A program made the position numbers and the translations under genes. The notes under the pieces were generated by a model. It was not told the origin of the DNA, did no database searches, and saw nothing but the letters and a program-made list of their open reading frames with translations. A stretch of DNA of 64,000 nucleotides, from positions 1 to 64,000 of the forward strand of contig JAFTGB010000031.1 of the NCBI GenBank assembly GCA_017458125.1, given 5' to 3'. Positions 1-7,801 of the stretch are shown in pieces. This DNA comes from Prevotella sp. (GTDB taxonomy: Bacteria; Bacteroidota; Bacteroidia; Bacteroidales; Bacteroidaceae). Position 1 is the first letter of the stretch. Every line of letters starts with the position of its first letter.

Positions 1-382
1 ATAGAACTTCCTGCTGTTTGTATTGGTCGGCAAGCATCTGTTTCTCCTGTTCCATCCATTGGTTATGGAGTTTTTGCATCTTCTCCCAGTCATCATCAGA
101 CACATTCACCGTTACCTTCAACTTTGTGGGTGCATCTTCCATAACTTGGTCGATGTGCTCATTTATGGAATCAACCTTTTTGCTGATGGTATTCACGGCT
201 GCACCAAGCACTCCTTCTTCACGCTGGGTTTGGCGGATTGAAGATTCCAAGGATAGCTTGGCATTGATGACGGCAGTTGTTGCCTTGTCAATGTCACTAC
301 TCAATTGTTTGAGTTCAGGAACACGACTGATGATGTCTTGTTCGGCATCCTTCTCCTGAATACTATAAGACCGCCCGCTCAC
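1..382 (-). CDS. Partial coiled-coil-like protein, function unknown
   Basis: An open frame on the minus strand runs off the left edge. It starts at a GTG two codons after an in-frame stop and gives at least 127 residues. The visible part is rich in charged residues and Gln and looks helical (for example EKDAEQDIISRVPELKQL, then VNTISKKVDSINEHID), followed by a stretch near VTVNVSDDDWEKMQKL. I see no signal peptide or catalytic motif. It is less GC-rich than the next genes and is followed upstream by a repeat array, which would fit the edge of a mobile element, but that is inference. I do not recognise the family. The start is uncertain because no ATG precedes the helical region. Confidence 0.5.
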   Translation of the reverse strand, partial: MSGRSYSIQEKDAEQDIISRVPELKQLSSDIDKATTAVINAKLSLESSIRQTQREEGVLGAAVNTISKKVDSINEHIDQVMEDAPTKLKVTVNVSDDDWEKMQKLHNQWMEQEKQMLADQYKQQEVL

Positions 383-450
383 CCCTCAGGGCTAACAAGC
401 GATGCTGCAAAGATCGGGAATAAATTTGAAACGGCAAAGGAACGGCGGGG

Positions 451-621
451 ATTTTAATCAGCGACGCGATGGAAAAGTATCAGCAACGGTGGTAAAAAGT
501 ATTGGCGGCAGTGGTAAAAAAATCAGCGACGTTACCAAATTTGATTAGCCGATTTGGTAAAGTCGCTGATACTTTTTGGTGCCGCGGGGCATCAAATTCG
601 GTGCCGCGGGGCATAAAATTT
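451..621. repeat. Array of about 22-bp imperfect repeats
   Basis: Direct copies begin near 451, 473, 494 and 516, with a period of 21-22 bp and a core resembling AAAAAGTATCAGCGACGGT. An inverted copy lies at 556-577. Two nearly identical 22-bp units with a different core (GGTGCCGCGGGGCAT) follow at 578-599 and 600-621. Arms 522-540 and 552-570 form an 18/19-bp inverted repeat around an 11-nt loop. The array fills the 261-bp gap between the partial gene and the KDG kinase stop. It could bind a protein, act as a two-way terminator, or be a remnant of a mobile-element end. Confidence 0.75.
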
Positions 622-643
622 CAACGCGGTGAAAATCAAAAGG

Positions 644-1702
644 TTACTCGAAGGACTTATAGAGCGTCGAGGCGGTGTAGCGATGATGCATGACGTCGAG
701 GATTTCGTCTTCCGTCGACAGGTTGAAGTCGCCGGGGATGGTGTTCTTCAGCGCGGCGGCGGCCAGCGAGTAGTCTAACTGGCGTTGGCGGTCGCCGGGG
801 AAGGCGTGGATGGCATGCAGGAACCCGCCCATGAAGGCATCGCCCACACCCACTGGGTCTACGACGTCGGGGATGTCGACGACGGGAGCCTGCAGCAGCG
901 TGCCCTCGGTCCATAGCAGTGCCGTCAGCGTGTGGTGGTTGGAGCTGACGATGTTGCGCATGCCCATGAGCCAGTGTCGGCAGCGGGGATAGGCGGCGTG
1001 GAGCTCGTCGAACCATGCGCTGTACTCGGGTATCTGCATCTGGAAGTTGCTGTCGGTAGCGGTGAAGGGGGGCTGCGGGTGTTCGGAAATCCACTCGAAC
1101 TCGATGGCGTCGCCAAACATCATATCGCAGCGCGCCAGCATGCGGCGCAGCGTCTGTCGCGCGTCGGCCCCGTAGCGCCACAGGTTTTTGCGGTAGTTGA
1201 TGTCGAAGGAGATGGTGATGCCCAATTCTTCGGCAATGTCGAGGGCTTCGAAGGTGGCGTCGGCGGCCTGCTGCGAGATGGCAGCTGTGATGCCCGAGAC
1301 CTGGAAGATGTCGGCATCCTTCAGGATGTCGCGCCAGGGTATCATGCCCGATGCCAGGTCGTAGTATGCCGAGTGGGCGCGGTCGTAGACCACCTTGGCG
1401 GCACGCATGCCGGCGGCCGGCTCAAAGTAGTAGGTGCCGATGCGCTGTCCGCCATAGACCACCCGGCTGATGTCGACGCCGAGCTGCGCCAGACATTGTG
1501 CTCCGGCGTGGCCCACGGGGGTGTCGGGCAGCCGGGTGATGTAGGTGACGTCCTCGTTCTGGGCAGCCAGCGAGACGGCCACGTTGGCCTCGCTTCCGCC
1601 ATACTTACTGGTAAACATGTCGCCCTGCGTGAGTCGCAGGTGGTCAGGTTTCGAGAATCGGAGCAAGAGTTCTCCGAAGGTTACGATGCGTTGTCTTTTC
1701 AT
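644..1702 (-). CDS. kdgK: PfkB-family sugar kinase, probable 2-dehydro-3-deoxygluconokinase
   Basis: This is a 352-residue ribokinase-fold kinase, probably phosphorylating 2-keto-3-deoxygluconate with ATP in the cytoplasm (Entner-Doudoroff or uronate breakdown). The N-terminus IVTFGELLLRFSKP and the glycine-rich GGSEANVAVSLA (35-46) are typical of KDG kinases, as is KVVYDRAHSAYYDL around residue 105. The ATP-site signature near 282-291 reads DPVGVGDAFM, with the presumed base Asp288; the usual GAGD is GVGD here. It abuts the NigD-like gene and is probably last in an operon with it and the acyltransferase. Family is firm. Substrate rests on resemblance to Bacteroidales KdgK, and no KDPG aldolase gene is adjacent. 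Confidence 0.8.
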   Translation of the reverse strand: MKRQRIVTFGELLLRFSKPDHLRLTQGDMFTSKYGGSEANVAVSLAAQNEDVTYITRLPDTPVGHAGAQCLAQLGVDISRVVYGGQRIGTYYFEPAAGMRAAKVVYDRAHSAYYDLASGMIPWRDILKDADIFQVSGITAAISQQAADATFEALDIAEELGITISFDINYRKNLWRYGADARQTLRRMLARCDMMFGDAIEFEWISEHPQPPFTATDSNFQMQIPEYSAWFDELHAAYPRCRHWLMGMRNIVSSNHHTLTALLWTEGTLLQAPVVDIPDVVDPVGVGDAFMGGFLHAIHAFPGDRQRQLDYSLAAAALKNTIPGDFNLSTEDEILDVMHHRYTASTLYKSFE

Positions 1703-2386
1703 TTATTCCGTTTTTGTGTCATTAGTCAGTGTGCGGGGTGTGAAGGTACGCTCCAACCGTCCGTCGTAGGTCTGAACGGAGAGCCGGATGGTGTCGGGGC
1801 GCGGCTGCGGCAGCAGGATGCTGACGTAGCGGCGGCTGGTGTAGTGCTCGGGAATGCCGTTCTGGCTGTGCAGCAGCCGGTAGCAGGCTGTGCGGCGGCC
1901 GTCGTCGCGGCGGTAGACGGTGTCCTGCGCCAGCCCGAGGGTGTGGGGTGCCTCCTCGTCGTCGACGCGTCCCGTCTTGATGAGCAGTCCCAGGTTGAGG
2001 TACTTGCCCGAGGCCGACAGCCACGCGCTCTCCAGCCCCATGGGGTCGGCGGGCAGCTCCTTGAAGCGCCAGTGCTCGACGGGCTTCAGCGTGGCTACGG
2101 CACTGGCTGAGAGGGCTTCGGCCTTGCCGTCGTCCACCTTATTATAATATAATAGTGCGCGGTAGACGGTGTCGGCCGTCTCTATCCACTTGGTAGTGAC
2201 GGGAACGGTCAGCAGGTAGCTGTCACCGTCGTCGGTGACAAAGCGGTGGCCCCGCTTCTGGCCGTCGACGGCCAGTTCGCACAGGTCGGCCTGCATCAGC
2301 GAGTAACGGCCCTCGCCCTTCTCGTAGCTGTCAGTGGTGCAGCCGACGGCTGTCAACACCAGAAGCGCCATTAGTACCTTTTTCAT
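1703..2386 (-). CDS. NigD-like lipoprotein
   Basis: The 227-residue protein starts with a lipoprotein signal (MKKVLMALLVLTAVGC; lipobox TAVGC, Cys16), so it is probably lipid-anchored in the envelope. The body (RFVTDDGDSYLLTVP, then YLNLGLLIKTGR) matches the pattern of the NigD-like family of Bacteroidales: an N-terminal OB-like domain and a C-terminal beta-sandwich. The molecular function of this family is not established. Its ATG overlaps the acyltransferase stop by 4 bp and its stop touches the kdgK start, so the three are probably co-transcribed. Confidence 0.7.
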   Translation of the reverse strand: MKKVLMALLVLTAVGCTTDSYEKGEGRYSLMQADLCELAVDGQKRGHRFVTDDGDSYLLTVPVTTKWIETADTVYRALLYYNKVDDGKAEALSASAVATLKPVEHWRFKELPADPMGLESAWLSASGKYLNLGLLIKTGRVDDEEAPHTLGLAQDTVYRRDDGRRTACYRLLHSQNGIPEHYTSRRYVSILLPQPRPDTIRLSVQTYDGRLERTFTPRTLTNDTKTE

Positions 2387-3621
2387 TGGCGGGTTTTTAG
2401 GTAGTTACGCAGCGGGTTGGCATACATGGTGAGCATGCGTTCGCGGAGGAAAGGCTCATCGCGGCCAGGAATGTCAATCTTGGCCAGCTGGCCCTGCAGG
2501 TAGTGCTCGAAGCGCTGCTCGTCGGCCGCCGTGTAGTGCTCCTGCCAGTCGCGCCGCCCGTTGAGCAGGTCAAGGGCGATGTAGTTGCAGGGATAGAGGC
2601 GGTAGTTGCTGTGCAGCTGTTGGTCGATGCGGTGGCTGAGTGTCTCGTAGAACTCCTTCTTCGGCAGCTCCGTGAGTTCGTCGAGCCAGGTGTTGATGGG
2701 GGGAGCACAATGGTAGTGGACGCGTCCCTTGTAGCCCAAGATGCCGGTACGCATGTTGGTCAGGTCGTCCTGCTTGCTCTTCTTGAAGGCAGGGTTGTCG
2801 CGTTTCTGCTGGAACTCCTGAGCTTTCAGGTAGTCGCAGGGGTCGTACTCGTAGCTGATGGTCAGCGGCACGATGTTCAGTTCGCGGAGGTCGCCGCCCA
2901 TAGCCAGCATCTTCAGCACCGACTCCTGCGTTTGGTCGCTGGAGTCCTTGGCACGCCCCTCGCGCTGGGCTATCCAGATGTTCTCGTGCTTCTGGGTGAC
3001 AGCATAGTGGATGTAGCGGCTCATCAGCTGCGAGGAGCGCATCATCTCGTGAGCCGTCAGTCCGCGCCGCACGGTGAATGCCTTGTTCATGCGCACCAGC
3101 GTCTTTATCCAAGGGTAGATAAGCAGGTTGTCGCCGATGCCTATCTCGACGGTCGTGGGATAGCCGTACTTGTTAAGCAACACGTCGAGGAAAGCCGAGT
3201 CGAGCACAATGTCGCGATGATTGCTGAGGAAAGTGTAACGCGGGGTGAGTTTATAGTTTATAGTTGACAGTGAATAGTTATGATTACCTTGTGCACCAAC
3301 GTTGCTGCTATCTGGCATATCACAACTATTCACTATACACTCTTCACTATTCACTGCCAAGGCACTGTCGTCAAAGCTGAGACCATCGGTATATTTGCGT
3401 ACGACATGCCACACGATGGGCTTCATAATGCGCATCTGGAAGTCTAACGGCGTCTTCACACCCGTGAAGGCCAGACGCAACAGTCCGTTGCGCACCGACT
3501 TGGGCATCCATGGCACGAATCCTTTCAGCAAGGCCGAGAACTGACGGTCAGCCAGCAGTTCCTCGAAAGCCTGCTTCATCTCCCCTGCCTCGTAAGGCCT
3601 TATCTCGTCAAACTCATTCAT
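2383..3621 (-). CDS. Glycerolipid acyltransferase with an in-frame repeat insert
   Basis: This 412-residue protein resembles the Bacteroidales family annotated as 1-acyl-sn-glycerol-3-phosphate acyltransferase. The core motif SNHRDIVLDSA lies at 133-143, followed by ENIWIAQREGRAKD and the conserved LNIVPLTISYEYDPCDYLK. It would move an acyl chain onto a glycerolipid at the inner membrane. Between TDGLSFDD and RYTFLSNHRD lies about 36 residues (roughly 90-126) of low-complexity sequence encoded by an intergenic-type repeat at 3250-3356. Family members normally have only a short linker there. The frame stays open, so the protein could still be made with an enlarged loop just before the active-site motif. 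Substrate is inferred only from the family. Confidence 0.75.
   Translation of the reverse strand: MNEFDEIRPYEAGEMKQAFEELLADRQFSALLKGFVPWMPKSVRNGLLRLAFTGVKTPLDFQMRIMKPIVWHVVRKYTDGLSFDDSALAVNSEECIVNSCDMPDSSNVGAQGNHNYSLSTINYKLTPRYTFLSNHRDIVLDSAFLDVLLNKYGYPTTVEIGIGDNLLIYPWIKTLVRMNKAFTVRRGLTAHEMMRSSQLMSRYIHYAVTQKHENIWIAQREGRAKDSSDQTQESVLKMLAMGGDLRELNIVPLTISYEYDPCDYLKAQEFQQKRDNPAFKKSKQDDLTNMRTGILGYKGRVHYHCAPPINTWLDELTELPKKEFYETLSHRIDQQLHSNYRLYPCNYIALDLLNGRRDWQEHYTAADEQRFEHYLQGQLAKIDIPGRDEPFLRERMLTMYANPLRNYLKTRQ
3250..3356. repeat. Inverted-repeat element inside a coding gene
   Basis: The left arm (3250-3286) is made of TTTATAGTTTATAGTTGACA-like units. The right arm (3322-3356) is made of the reverse units ACTATTCACTATACACT. 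About 35 bp separate them. The same units flank the four-helix-bundle gene at 3621-3660 and 4042-4080, 300 bp away, and the tail TAGTTATGATTA is identical in both places. The insert keeps the acyltransferase frame open. Confidence 0.8.
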
Positions 3622-4080
3622 AGTTTATAGTGTATAGTGAATAGTTTATAGTTATGATTACTTTTTGCCCATTCTATTCTTCATCGTTTTTATAGAAGAT
3701 ACCAGCATCTTAATAATTTCTGTAATGTCGGCCAACAAGGATTCGTAGCCTCTCCTGTCAATGACACCTGCATGATATAGTCGTTCTAACCAGTATTCTG
3801 TCTCGCCAGCTTCTTTCAATGCTATGCTCAGCTTGCTAACGAAGTCTGCACCGCTCTGGGCAAAACGACTCTCTATAACATTTGCCCCTACACTGGTTCC
3901 ACTTCGATAAATCTGCTTAGACATGACCTCCTCGTGCTTAACGTTCCTAAGATAGCCATAGAGTTGACTAATACGGTCAGAAAAGGCTGCGGTCTTCAGT
4001 TTTAAAGGACTCTCGTCTTGTTTCAACATCACTTGTCTGACTAATCAAAACTATAAACTATTCACTATAAACTGTGCACT
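3621..4080. repeat. Inverted-repeat element carrying a four-helix-bundle gene
   Basis: Arm 3621-3660 and arm 4042-4080 are inverted copies. Both contain TATAGTGAATAGTTTATAGT followed by an almost identical TGATTA tail. The arms are themselves degenerate tandem repeats of a TATAGTGAATAGTT-type unit. The left arm contains the stop codon of the enclosed gene. The element fills almost the whole gap between ddl and the acyltransferase. Confidence 0.75.
3658..4032 (-). CDS. Four-helix-bundle protein, 23S rRNA intervening-sequence family (copy 1)
   Basis: A 124-residue all-helical protein with the family motif RSGTSVGANVIESRFAQS, then a conserved ALKEAGETEYWLERL. The family was first seen in intervening sequences of 23S rRNA genes and resembles the Avd accessory protein of diversity-generating retroelements. 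Its biochemical role is not settled; nucleic-acid binding through a basic barrel-like surface is the usual proposal. There is no reverse transcriptase or rRNA gene here. This copy groups with those at 45.4 and 63.2 kb by sequence. It could start at the first or second of two Met codons. Confidence 0.85.
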   Translation of the reverse strand: MMLKQDESPLKLKTAAFSDRISQLYGYLRNVKHEEVMSKQIYRSGTSVGANVIESRFAQSGADFVSKLSIALKEAGETEYWLERLYHAGVIDRRGYESLLADITEIIKMLVSSIKTMKNRMGKK

Positions 4081-4083
4081 GAA

Positions 4084-5073
4084 TCAGAACTGGTTCTCTA
4101 CGATGTCGGTCAGTACGTCCTTCATCTCTAAGCCGGCGGCGCGCACCTGCTGGGGAATGAAGCTGGTGGGGGTCATGCCCGGAGTGGTGTTGACTTCCAG
4201 CATAGAGATTTTGCCCTCCTTCGAGATGATGTAGTCGATGCGGATGATGCCGTTGCAGTGCAGGATGTCGTAGATGTGGCTGGTAATCTCGCGCACGCGG
4301 CGGGTGATGTCGTCCGACAGGCGGGCAGGGGTAATCTCCTTCACCTGACCGTTGTACTTGGCATCGTAGTCGAAGAACTCGTTGCTGGTGACAACCTCCG
4401 TGGCGGGCAGCACCACCGACTTCTCGCGGGTCTTGTAGACACCAATGGAGATTTCGGTGCCGTCGAGGAACTGCTCGACCATCACCGTGTCGCTCTCCAT
4501 CATGGCTTTGCGGATGGCGGGAGCCAGCTGGTCCTTCTCCTTCACCTTAGACACACCGAAGCTGGAGCCGTCGGCAGCAGGCTTGACGAAGCACGGCATG
4601 CCAATGCGCTGCTCTATCTCGTCGTCGCTGACCAGCTGCTCATAGCCCTGACGGATGAGCAGCGAGTCGGCCACGCTGACGCCATAGCCACGCAGATACT
4701 GGTTGAGCACGAACTTGTCGAAGGTCATGGCCTCGACAAGCACGCCACTGGTAGAATAGGGAATGCCCACCAGGTCGAAATAGCCCTGCAGGATGCCGTT
4801 CTCGCCCGGCGTACCGTGAATGGTGATGTAGGCATAGTCGAAGAGCCGCGCCTTGCCGTTCTCAATAAACGAGAAGTCGTTGCGGTCGATGCGTGCCGTA
4901 GTGCCGTCGGGCAGCTCAACGTGCCAGTCCTGGCCTTTGATGTCGACGATGTAAACCTTATAGCGCTCTTTGTCGAAGAACGAGTAGAGCCCTTGTGCGG
5001 AGCGCAGTGAGACATCGTGCTCCGAAGAGTCGCCACCGCAGACGATGGCAATGTTGCGTTTTAAATTTTTCAT
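4084..5073 (-). CDS. ddl: D-alanine--D-alanine ligase
   Basis: This 329-residue ATP-grasp enzyme joins two D-alanines for the peptidoglycan precursor. Visible family signatures are an N-terminal GGDSSEHDVSLRSAQG, the ATP-grasp segment CFVKPAADGSSFGVSKV, and the C-terminal LEVNTTPGMTPTSFIPQQ with Asn and Glu metal ligands. The length is normal. It lies 13 bp downstream of the RluA-type gene and is probably co-transcribed with it and the PASTA gene. It sits 4 kb from the dcw cluster, whereas many bacteria keep ddl inside that cluster. Confidence 0.95.
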   Translation of the reverse strand: MKNLKRNIAIVCGGDSSEHDVSLRSAQGLYSFFDKERYKVYIVDIKGQDWHVELPDGTTARIDRNDFSFIENGKARLFDYAYITIHGTPGENGILQGYFDLVGIPYSTSGVLVEAMTFDKFVLNQYLRGYGVSVADSLLIRQGYEQLVSDDEIEQRIGMPCFVKPAADGSSFGVSKVKEKDQLAPAIRKAMMESDTVMVEQFLDGTEISIGVYKTREKSVVLPATEVVTSNEFFDYDAKYNGQVKEITPARLSDDITRRVREITSHIYDILHCNGIIRIDYIISKEGKISMLEVNTTPGMTPTSFIPQQVRAAGLEMKDVLTDIVENQF

Positions 5074-5086
5074 TTATTATGCTGTG

Positions 5087-6115
5087 TTATTTTGTTGTTG
5101 TCGTTGAAAGGCGCATGCGCCACTTGTCTAACAAAGCAGCCATGTCGGAAGGAAGCGCAGTAGTGAAGTCCATCTGCTCACGGGTCACGGGGTGGACGAA
5201 ACCCAGCGTGCGGGCATGCAGAGCCTGACGCGGACACAGCCGGAAACAGTTCTGCACGTACGCCTTGTAGGAGGCGGTGCGTTCGCCGCGCAGTATCTCC
5301 ATGCCGCCGTAGCGCTCGTCGGCAAACAGCGGGTGGCCAATGTGCTTCATGTGGGCACGTATCTGATGAGTGCGTCCCGTCTCCAAACGGCACTCCACAA
5401 GCGTGGTGTAGCCGTAGCGCTCCAGTACGCGGTAGTGGGTGACAGCAGACTTGCCCGTCTCGGAAGCGGGAGGAAACACCGCCATGCGCTGGCGGTCGCG
5501 CGGGTCGCGCCCGATGTTGCCTTCTATGCGCCCGGCGTCCTCGACAAAGTTGCCCCAGACCAGTGCCTGGTAGGTGCGGTGGGTGTCGTGGTTGAAGAAC
5601 TGGGCTCCTAACTCGGTCTTGGCCTCCGGCGTCTTTGCCACCACCAGGAGTCCGCTGGTGTCCTTGTCAATACGGTGCACCAGTCCCACGCTGGGGTCGT
5701 TGGGGTCGTAGGTTGGCAAGGCACGCAAGTGCCAGGCTATGGCGTTGACCAGGGTGCCGTGGAAATTGCCCACACCGGGGTGCACCACCAGTCCGGCGGG
5801 CTTGTTGACCACCATCAGGGCGTCGTCCTCGTAGACGACATCGAGCGGAATGTCCTCAGGCTCTATGGTCGTGTCGTAGTGCGGACGGTCCAGCATCAGG
5901 GTGATGACATCGCCGGGACGCACCTTATAGCTGCTCTTCACCGCCTCGCCGTTGACATGAACGAAGCCTGCGTCGGCAGCCTTTTGAATGCGGTTGCGCG
6001 AGGCGTGCTGCACGTGTTCCGACATATATTTGTCGATGCGCACAGCCTCCTGCCCGTCGTCCACCGTCAGACGAAGGTGTTCATAAAGCTCAATGTCGTC
6101 CAGTTCCTCTGCCAT
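5087..6115 (-). CDS. RluA-family 23S rRNA pseudouridine synthase (RluD-like)
   Basis: The 342-residue protein has an N-terminal S4 RNA-binding domain (about 24-75) and a pseudouridine synthase domain. The catalytic motif HRIDKDTSGLLV starts at residue 147, with nucleophile Asp150. NKPAGLVVHPG (104-114) and LETGRTHQIRAHM are further family signatures. S4 plus this motif fits RluD, which modifies helix 69 of 23S rRNA, but RluC-type targets cannot be excluded. Six bases separate its start from the upstream PASTA gene stop. Confidence 0.88.
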   Translation of the reverse strand: MAEELDDIELYEHLRLTVDDGQEAVRIDKYMSEHVQHASRNRIQKAADAGFVHVNGEAVKSSYKVRPGDVITLMLDRPHYDTTIEPEDIPLDVVYEDDALMVVNKPAGLVVHPGVGNFHGTLVNAIAWHLRALPTYDPNDPSVGLVHRIDKDTSGLLVVAKTPEAKTELGAQFFNHDTHRTYQALVWGNFVEDAGRIEGNIGRDPRDRQRMAVFPPASETGKSAVTHYRVLERYGYTTLVECRLETGRTHQIRAHMKHIGHPLFADERYGGMEILRGERTASYKAYVQNCFRLCPRQALHARTLGFVHPVTREQMDFTTALPSDMAALLDKWRMRLSTTTTK

Positions 6116-6121
6116 GGCTCA

Positions 6122-6778
6122 CTACTCTACTGGCGGCTCCACCACTTCTTCAAACTCGTCTACCAGCGCCTCGTCGGGCTCAGCATACGACGGGTTGACA
6201 TACTCAAAGTCCTCCGTATCGCTCACACTGCCGTTACCCACCAACAGCGTCAGCGGATACTCGATGGGCACACGGTCGCCATTGGCCACGCGGCGACCGC
6301 GCGACAGGATACCGTACACCCAGTCTTTCTCGCCGGGAACCTTCCTGGAGGGCAACAGGCGGAAGCCCATGGCCACAAGACGGGCCTCGGCTTCACGGGC
6401 ACTGGTATTGTCAATGATATCGGGAATGGTAAACGAAGGCGACATCGGAGAATTGACGGTCACGTAAACCACGTGACCACGCTTCACCTTCATGCCATAG
6501 GATGGGGTCTGAGCCAGAACGCAGTCAGGGGGCAGCGTCTTGTTGTAGCCCGAATCGGTGACTTCCATCATCAAGCCGTCCTCCTCAAGCAGCGACAAGG
6601 CCTTGGCAGAGGACAGCCCTTTCAGCTGAGGCACCACAATAGCCTCGCCGTGATGAGTATAGATATCCAAACCGTATTTCACACCCAGAGCAAGCAATAC
6701 CACTACGACCGCCATGGCCAGCAGATTGCCCCAAACGTAAGCACCCCGCCTCTTGCCCGGGTTCTTCTTTGTCTTCAT
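6122..6778 (-). CDS. Membrane-anchored PASTA-domain protein
   Basis: I place the start at MKTKKNPGKRRG (6778). The longer frame would begin at a GTG overlapping the promoter box. The resulting 218 residues have a short basic cytoplasmic tail, one membrane segment (about 16-36), two or more PASTA domains outside (about 46-110 and 115-190, with VPQLKGLSSAKAL and IPDIIDNTSAREAE starts) and an acidic C-terminal tail. PASTA domains generally bind peptidoglycan or muropeptides. There is no kinase or transpeptidase domain. It precedes an rRNA-modification gene and ddl. Confidence 0.8.
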   Translation of the reverse strand: MKTKKNPGKRRGAYVWGNLLAMAVVVVLLALGVKYGLDIYTHHGEAIVVPQLKGLSSAKALSLLEEDGLMMEVTDSGYNKTLPPDCVLAQTPSYGMKVKRGHVVYVTVNSPMSPSFTIPDIIDNTSAREAEARLVAMGFRLLPSRKVPGEKDWVYGILSRGRRVANGDRVPIEYPLTLLVGNGSVSDTEDFEYVNPSYAEPDEALVDEFEEVVEPPVE

Positions 6779-6806
6779 CAGCTGATCAAATACTTTGTTT
6801 CTGCAA

Positions 6807-6815
6807 GCAAAAGTA
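6807..6815 (-). promoter_or_regulatory. Bacteroidetes -7 box for the PASTA-rluA-ddl operon
   Basis: On the minus strand TACTTTTGC matches the Bacteroidetes primary sigma factor -7 consensus TAnnTTTG. It lies about 30 bases before the chosen PASTA start. A T-rich, TTG-containing stretch about 20 bp further upstream could serve as the -33 element. Confidence 0.6.
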
Positions 6816-6899
6816 CAAAGAATAATTGACACAACAAAAAAATTGGGTATATTTCTTACGCTAACATACCCAATCCTTTATCCATCGCTACCGGAGTGC

Positions 6900-7055
6900 T
6901 TACTTTCCGTGGCGCTCGGAAGATACTGTCAACTTCTTGCGGCCCTTGGCACGGCGGGAAGCCAGTACGCGACGGCCATTCTTCGTTGCCATGCGCTCGC
7001 GGAAACCATGCTTGTTCACGCGGCGGCGGTTGTGCGGCTGAAATGTTCTCTTCAT
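6900..7055 (-). CDS. rpmH: 50S ribosomal protein L34
   Basis: The 51-residue basic protein reads [20 protein letters not shown] and continues with a stretch rich in Arg, Lys and Gly, ending SERHGK. This is the universal L34 signature at normal length. L34 is a structural protein of the large ribosomal subunit. No rnpA or dnaA follows it, unlike the arrangement in many bacteria. It appears to be transcribed alone from the box at 7100-7108. Confidence 0.95.
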   Translation of the reverse strand: MKRTFQPHNRRRVNKHGFRERMATKNGRRVLASRRAKGRKKLTVSSERHGK

Positions 7056-7099
7056 TGTTCTATCGTGTTATATTTGTTAATTTTCGTCGATTTCGGGCT

Positions 7100-7108
7100 G
7101 CAAAATTA
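7100..7108 (-). promoter_or_regulatory. -7 box for rpmH
   Basis: Minus-strand TAATTTTGC lies 45 bases upstream of the rpmH ATG. Confidence 0.6.
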
Positions 7109-7182
7109 CGCATTATTTTCCAAATACGCAAGTTTTGGCACACTTTTTCACCTTTAATTTTCAATTTTTAATTTATTTGTTG

Positions 7183-7191
7183 TAACTTTGC
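7183..7191 (+). promoter_or_regulatory. -7 box for efp operon
   Basis: TAACTTTGC lies 44 bases before the efp ATG. The preceding TTTAATTTTCAATTTTTAAT is an AT-rich low-complexity stretch of the same type seen in other gaps. Confidence 0.6.
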
Positions 7192-7234
7192 ACCCGCTAA
7201 TGCGATTATCATACATTATTATAATAGCACATTT

Positions 7235-7801
7235 ATGATCAATTCACAAGACATCAAGAAGGGTACTGCCATCCGCATGGACGGTGCCATCTGGGTTTGC
7301 ATCGACTTTCAGCACCGCAAGCCCGGCAAGGGTAACACCATCATGAACATCAAGCTGAAGAACGTCACGGACGGCCGCGTGTTGGAGCGCCGCTATAACA
7401 TCGGCGAGAAGCTGGAGGATGTGGTCATTGAGCACCGCGACTACCAGTATCTGTACGAAGACCAGGAAGGCCGCATCTTCATGAACCAGGAGACCTTTGA
7501 GCAGATTCCCATTGCCAACGACCTCGTCATCGGCCATGAGTACATGAAGGAGGGCGACGTGGTCTCTGTGGTCAGCGACACCACCGACGGTACCATCCTC
7601 TATGCCGAAATGCCGGTGAAGACCATTCTGAAGGTCACCCACTCAGAGCCCGGCATCAAGGGCGACACTGCCACCAACACCCTGAAGCCCGCAACGCTGG
7701 AGACTGGCGTGGAGGTTCGCGTTCCCCTGTTCATCAATGAGGGCGACCTCATTCAGGTCGACACCCGTGACGGTTCCTATCTGGCACGCGCAAAAGAGTA
7801 A
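7235..7801 (+). CDS. efp: Elongation factor P
   Basis: This 188-residue protein has the three beta-barrel domains of EF-P, which enters the ribosome E site and relieves stalling at consecutive prolines. The N-terminal KOW-like domain has the loop FQHRKPGKGNTIMNIKLKNV, where Lys in KPGKGN is the residue modified in other species. EVRVPLFINEGDLIQVDTRDGSY near the end is typical. Its TAA overlaps the next ATG by one base, so it is translationally coupled to the glycosyltransferase gene. Confidence 0.95.
   Translation: MINSQDIKKGTAIRMDGAIWVCIDFQHRKPGKGNTIMNIKLKNVTDGRVLERRYNIGEKLEDVVIEHRDYQYLYEDQEGRIFMNQETFEQIPIANDLVIGHEYMKEGDVVSVVSDTTDGTILYAEMPVKTILKVTHSEPGIKGDTATNTLKPATLETGVEVRVPLFINEGDLIQVDTRDGSYLARAKE

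Noticed and set aside
451-621. Possible CRISPR array
   Set aside because: The period is 22 bp with no 25-40 bp spacers, the units are imperfect and partly inverted, and no cas gene is present. The same holds for 25366-25475 and 63919-63997.
932-2110. Long plus-strand frame of 392 codons opposite kdgK and the NigD-like gene
   Set aside because: It is antisense to two well-supported genes, has low-complexity Val/Gly/Ala-rich sequence typical of GC-rich shadows, and has no family motif. Similar shadows oppose the ligase, ftsI and lipoprotein genes.
6779-6832. Extended start of the PASTA protein (MSIILCTFACRN)
   Set aside because: The extension begins at a GTG next to the promoter box, so the transcript would start inside or after it.
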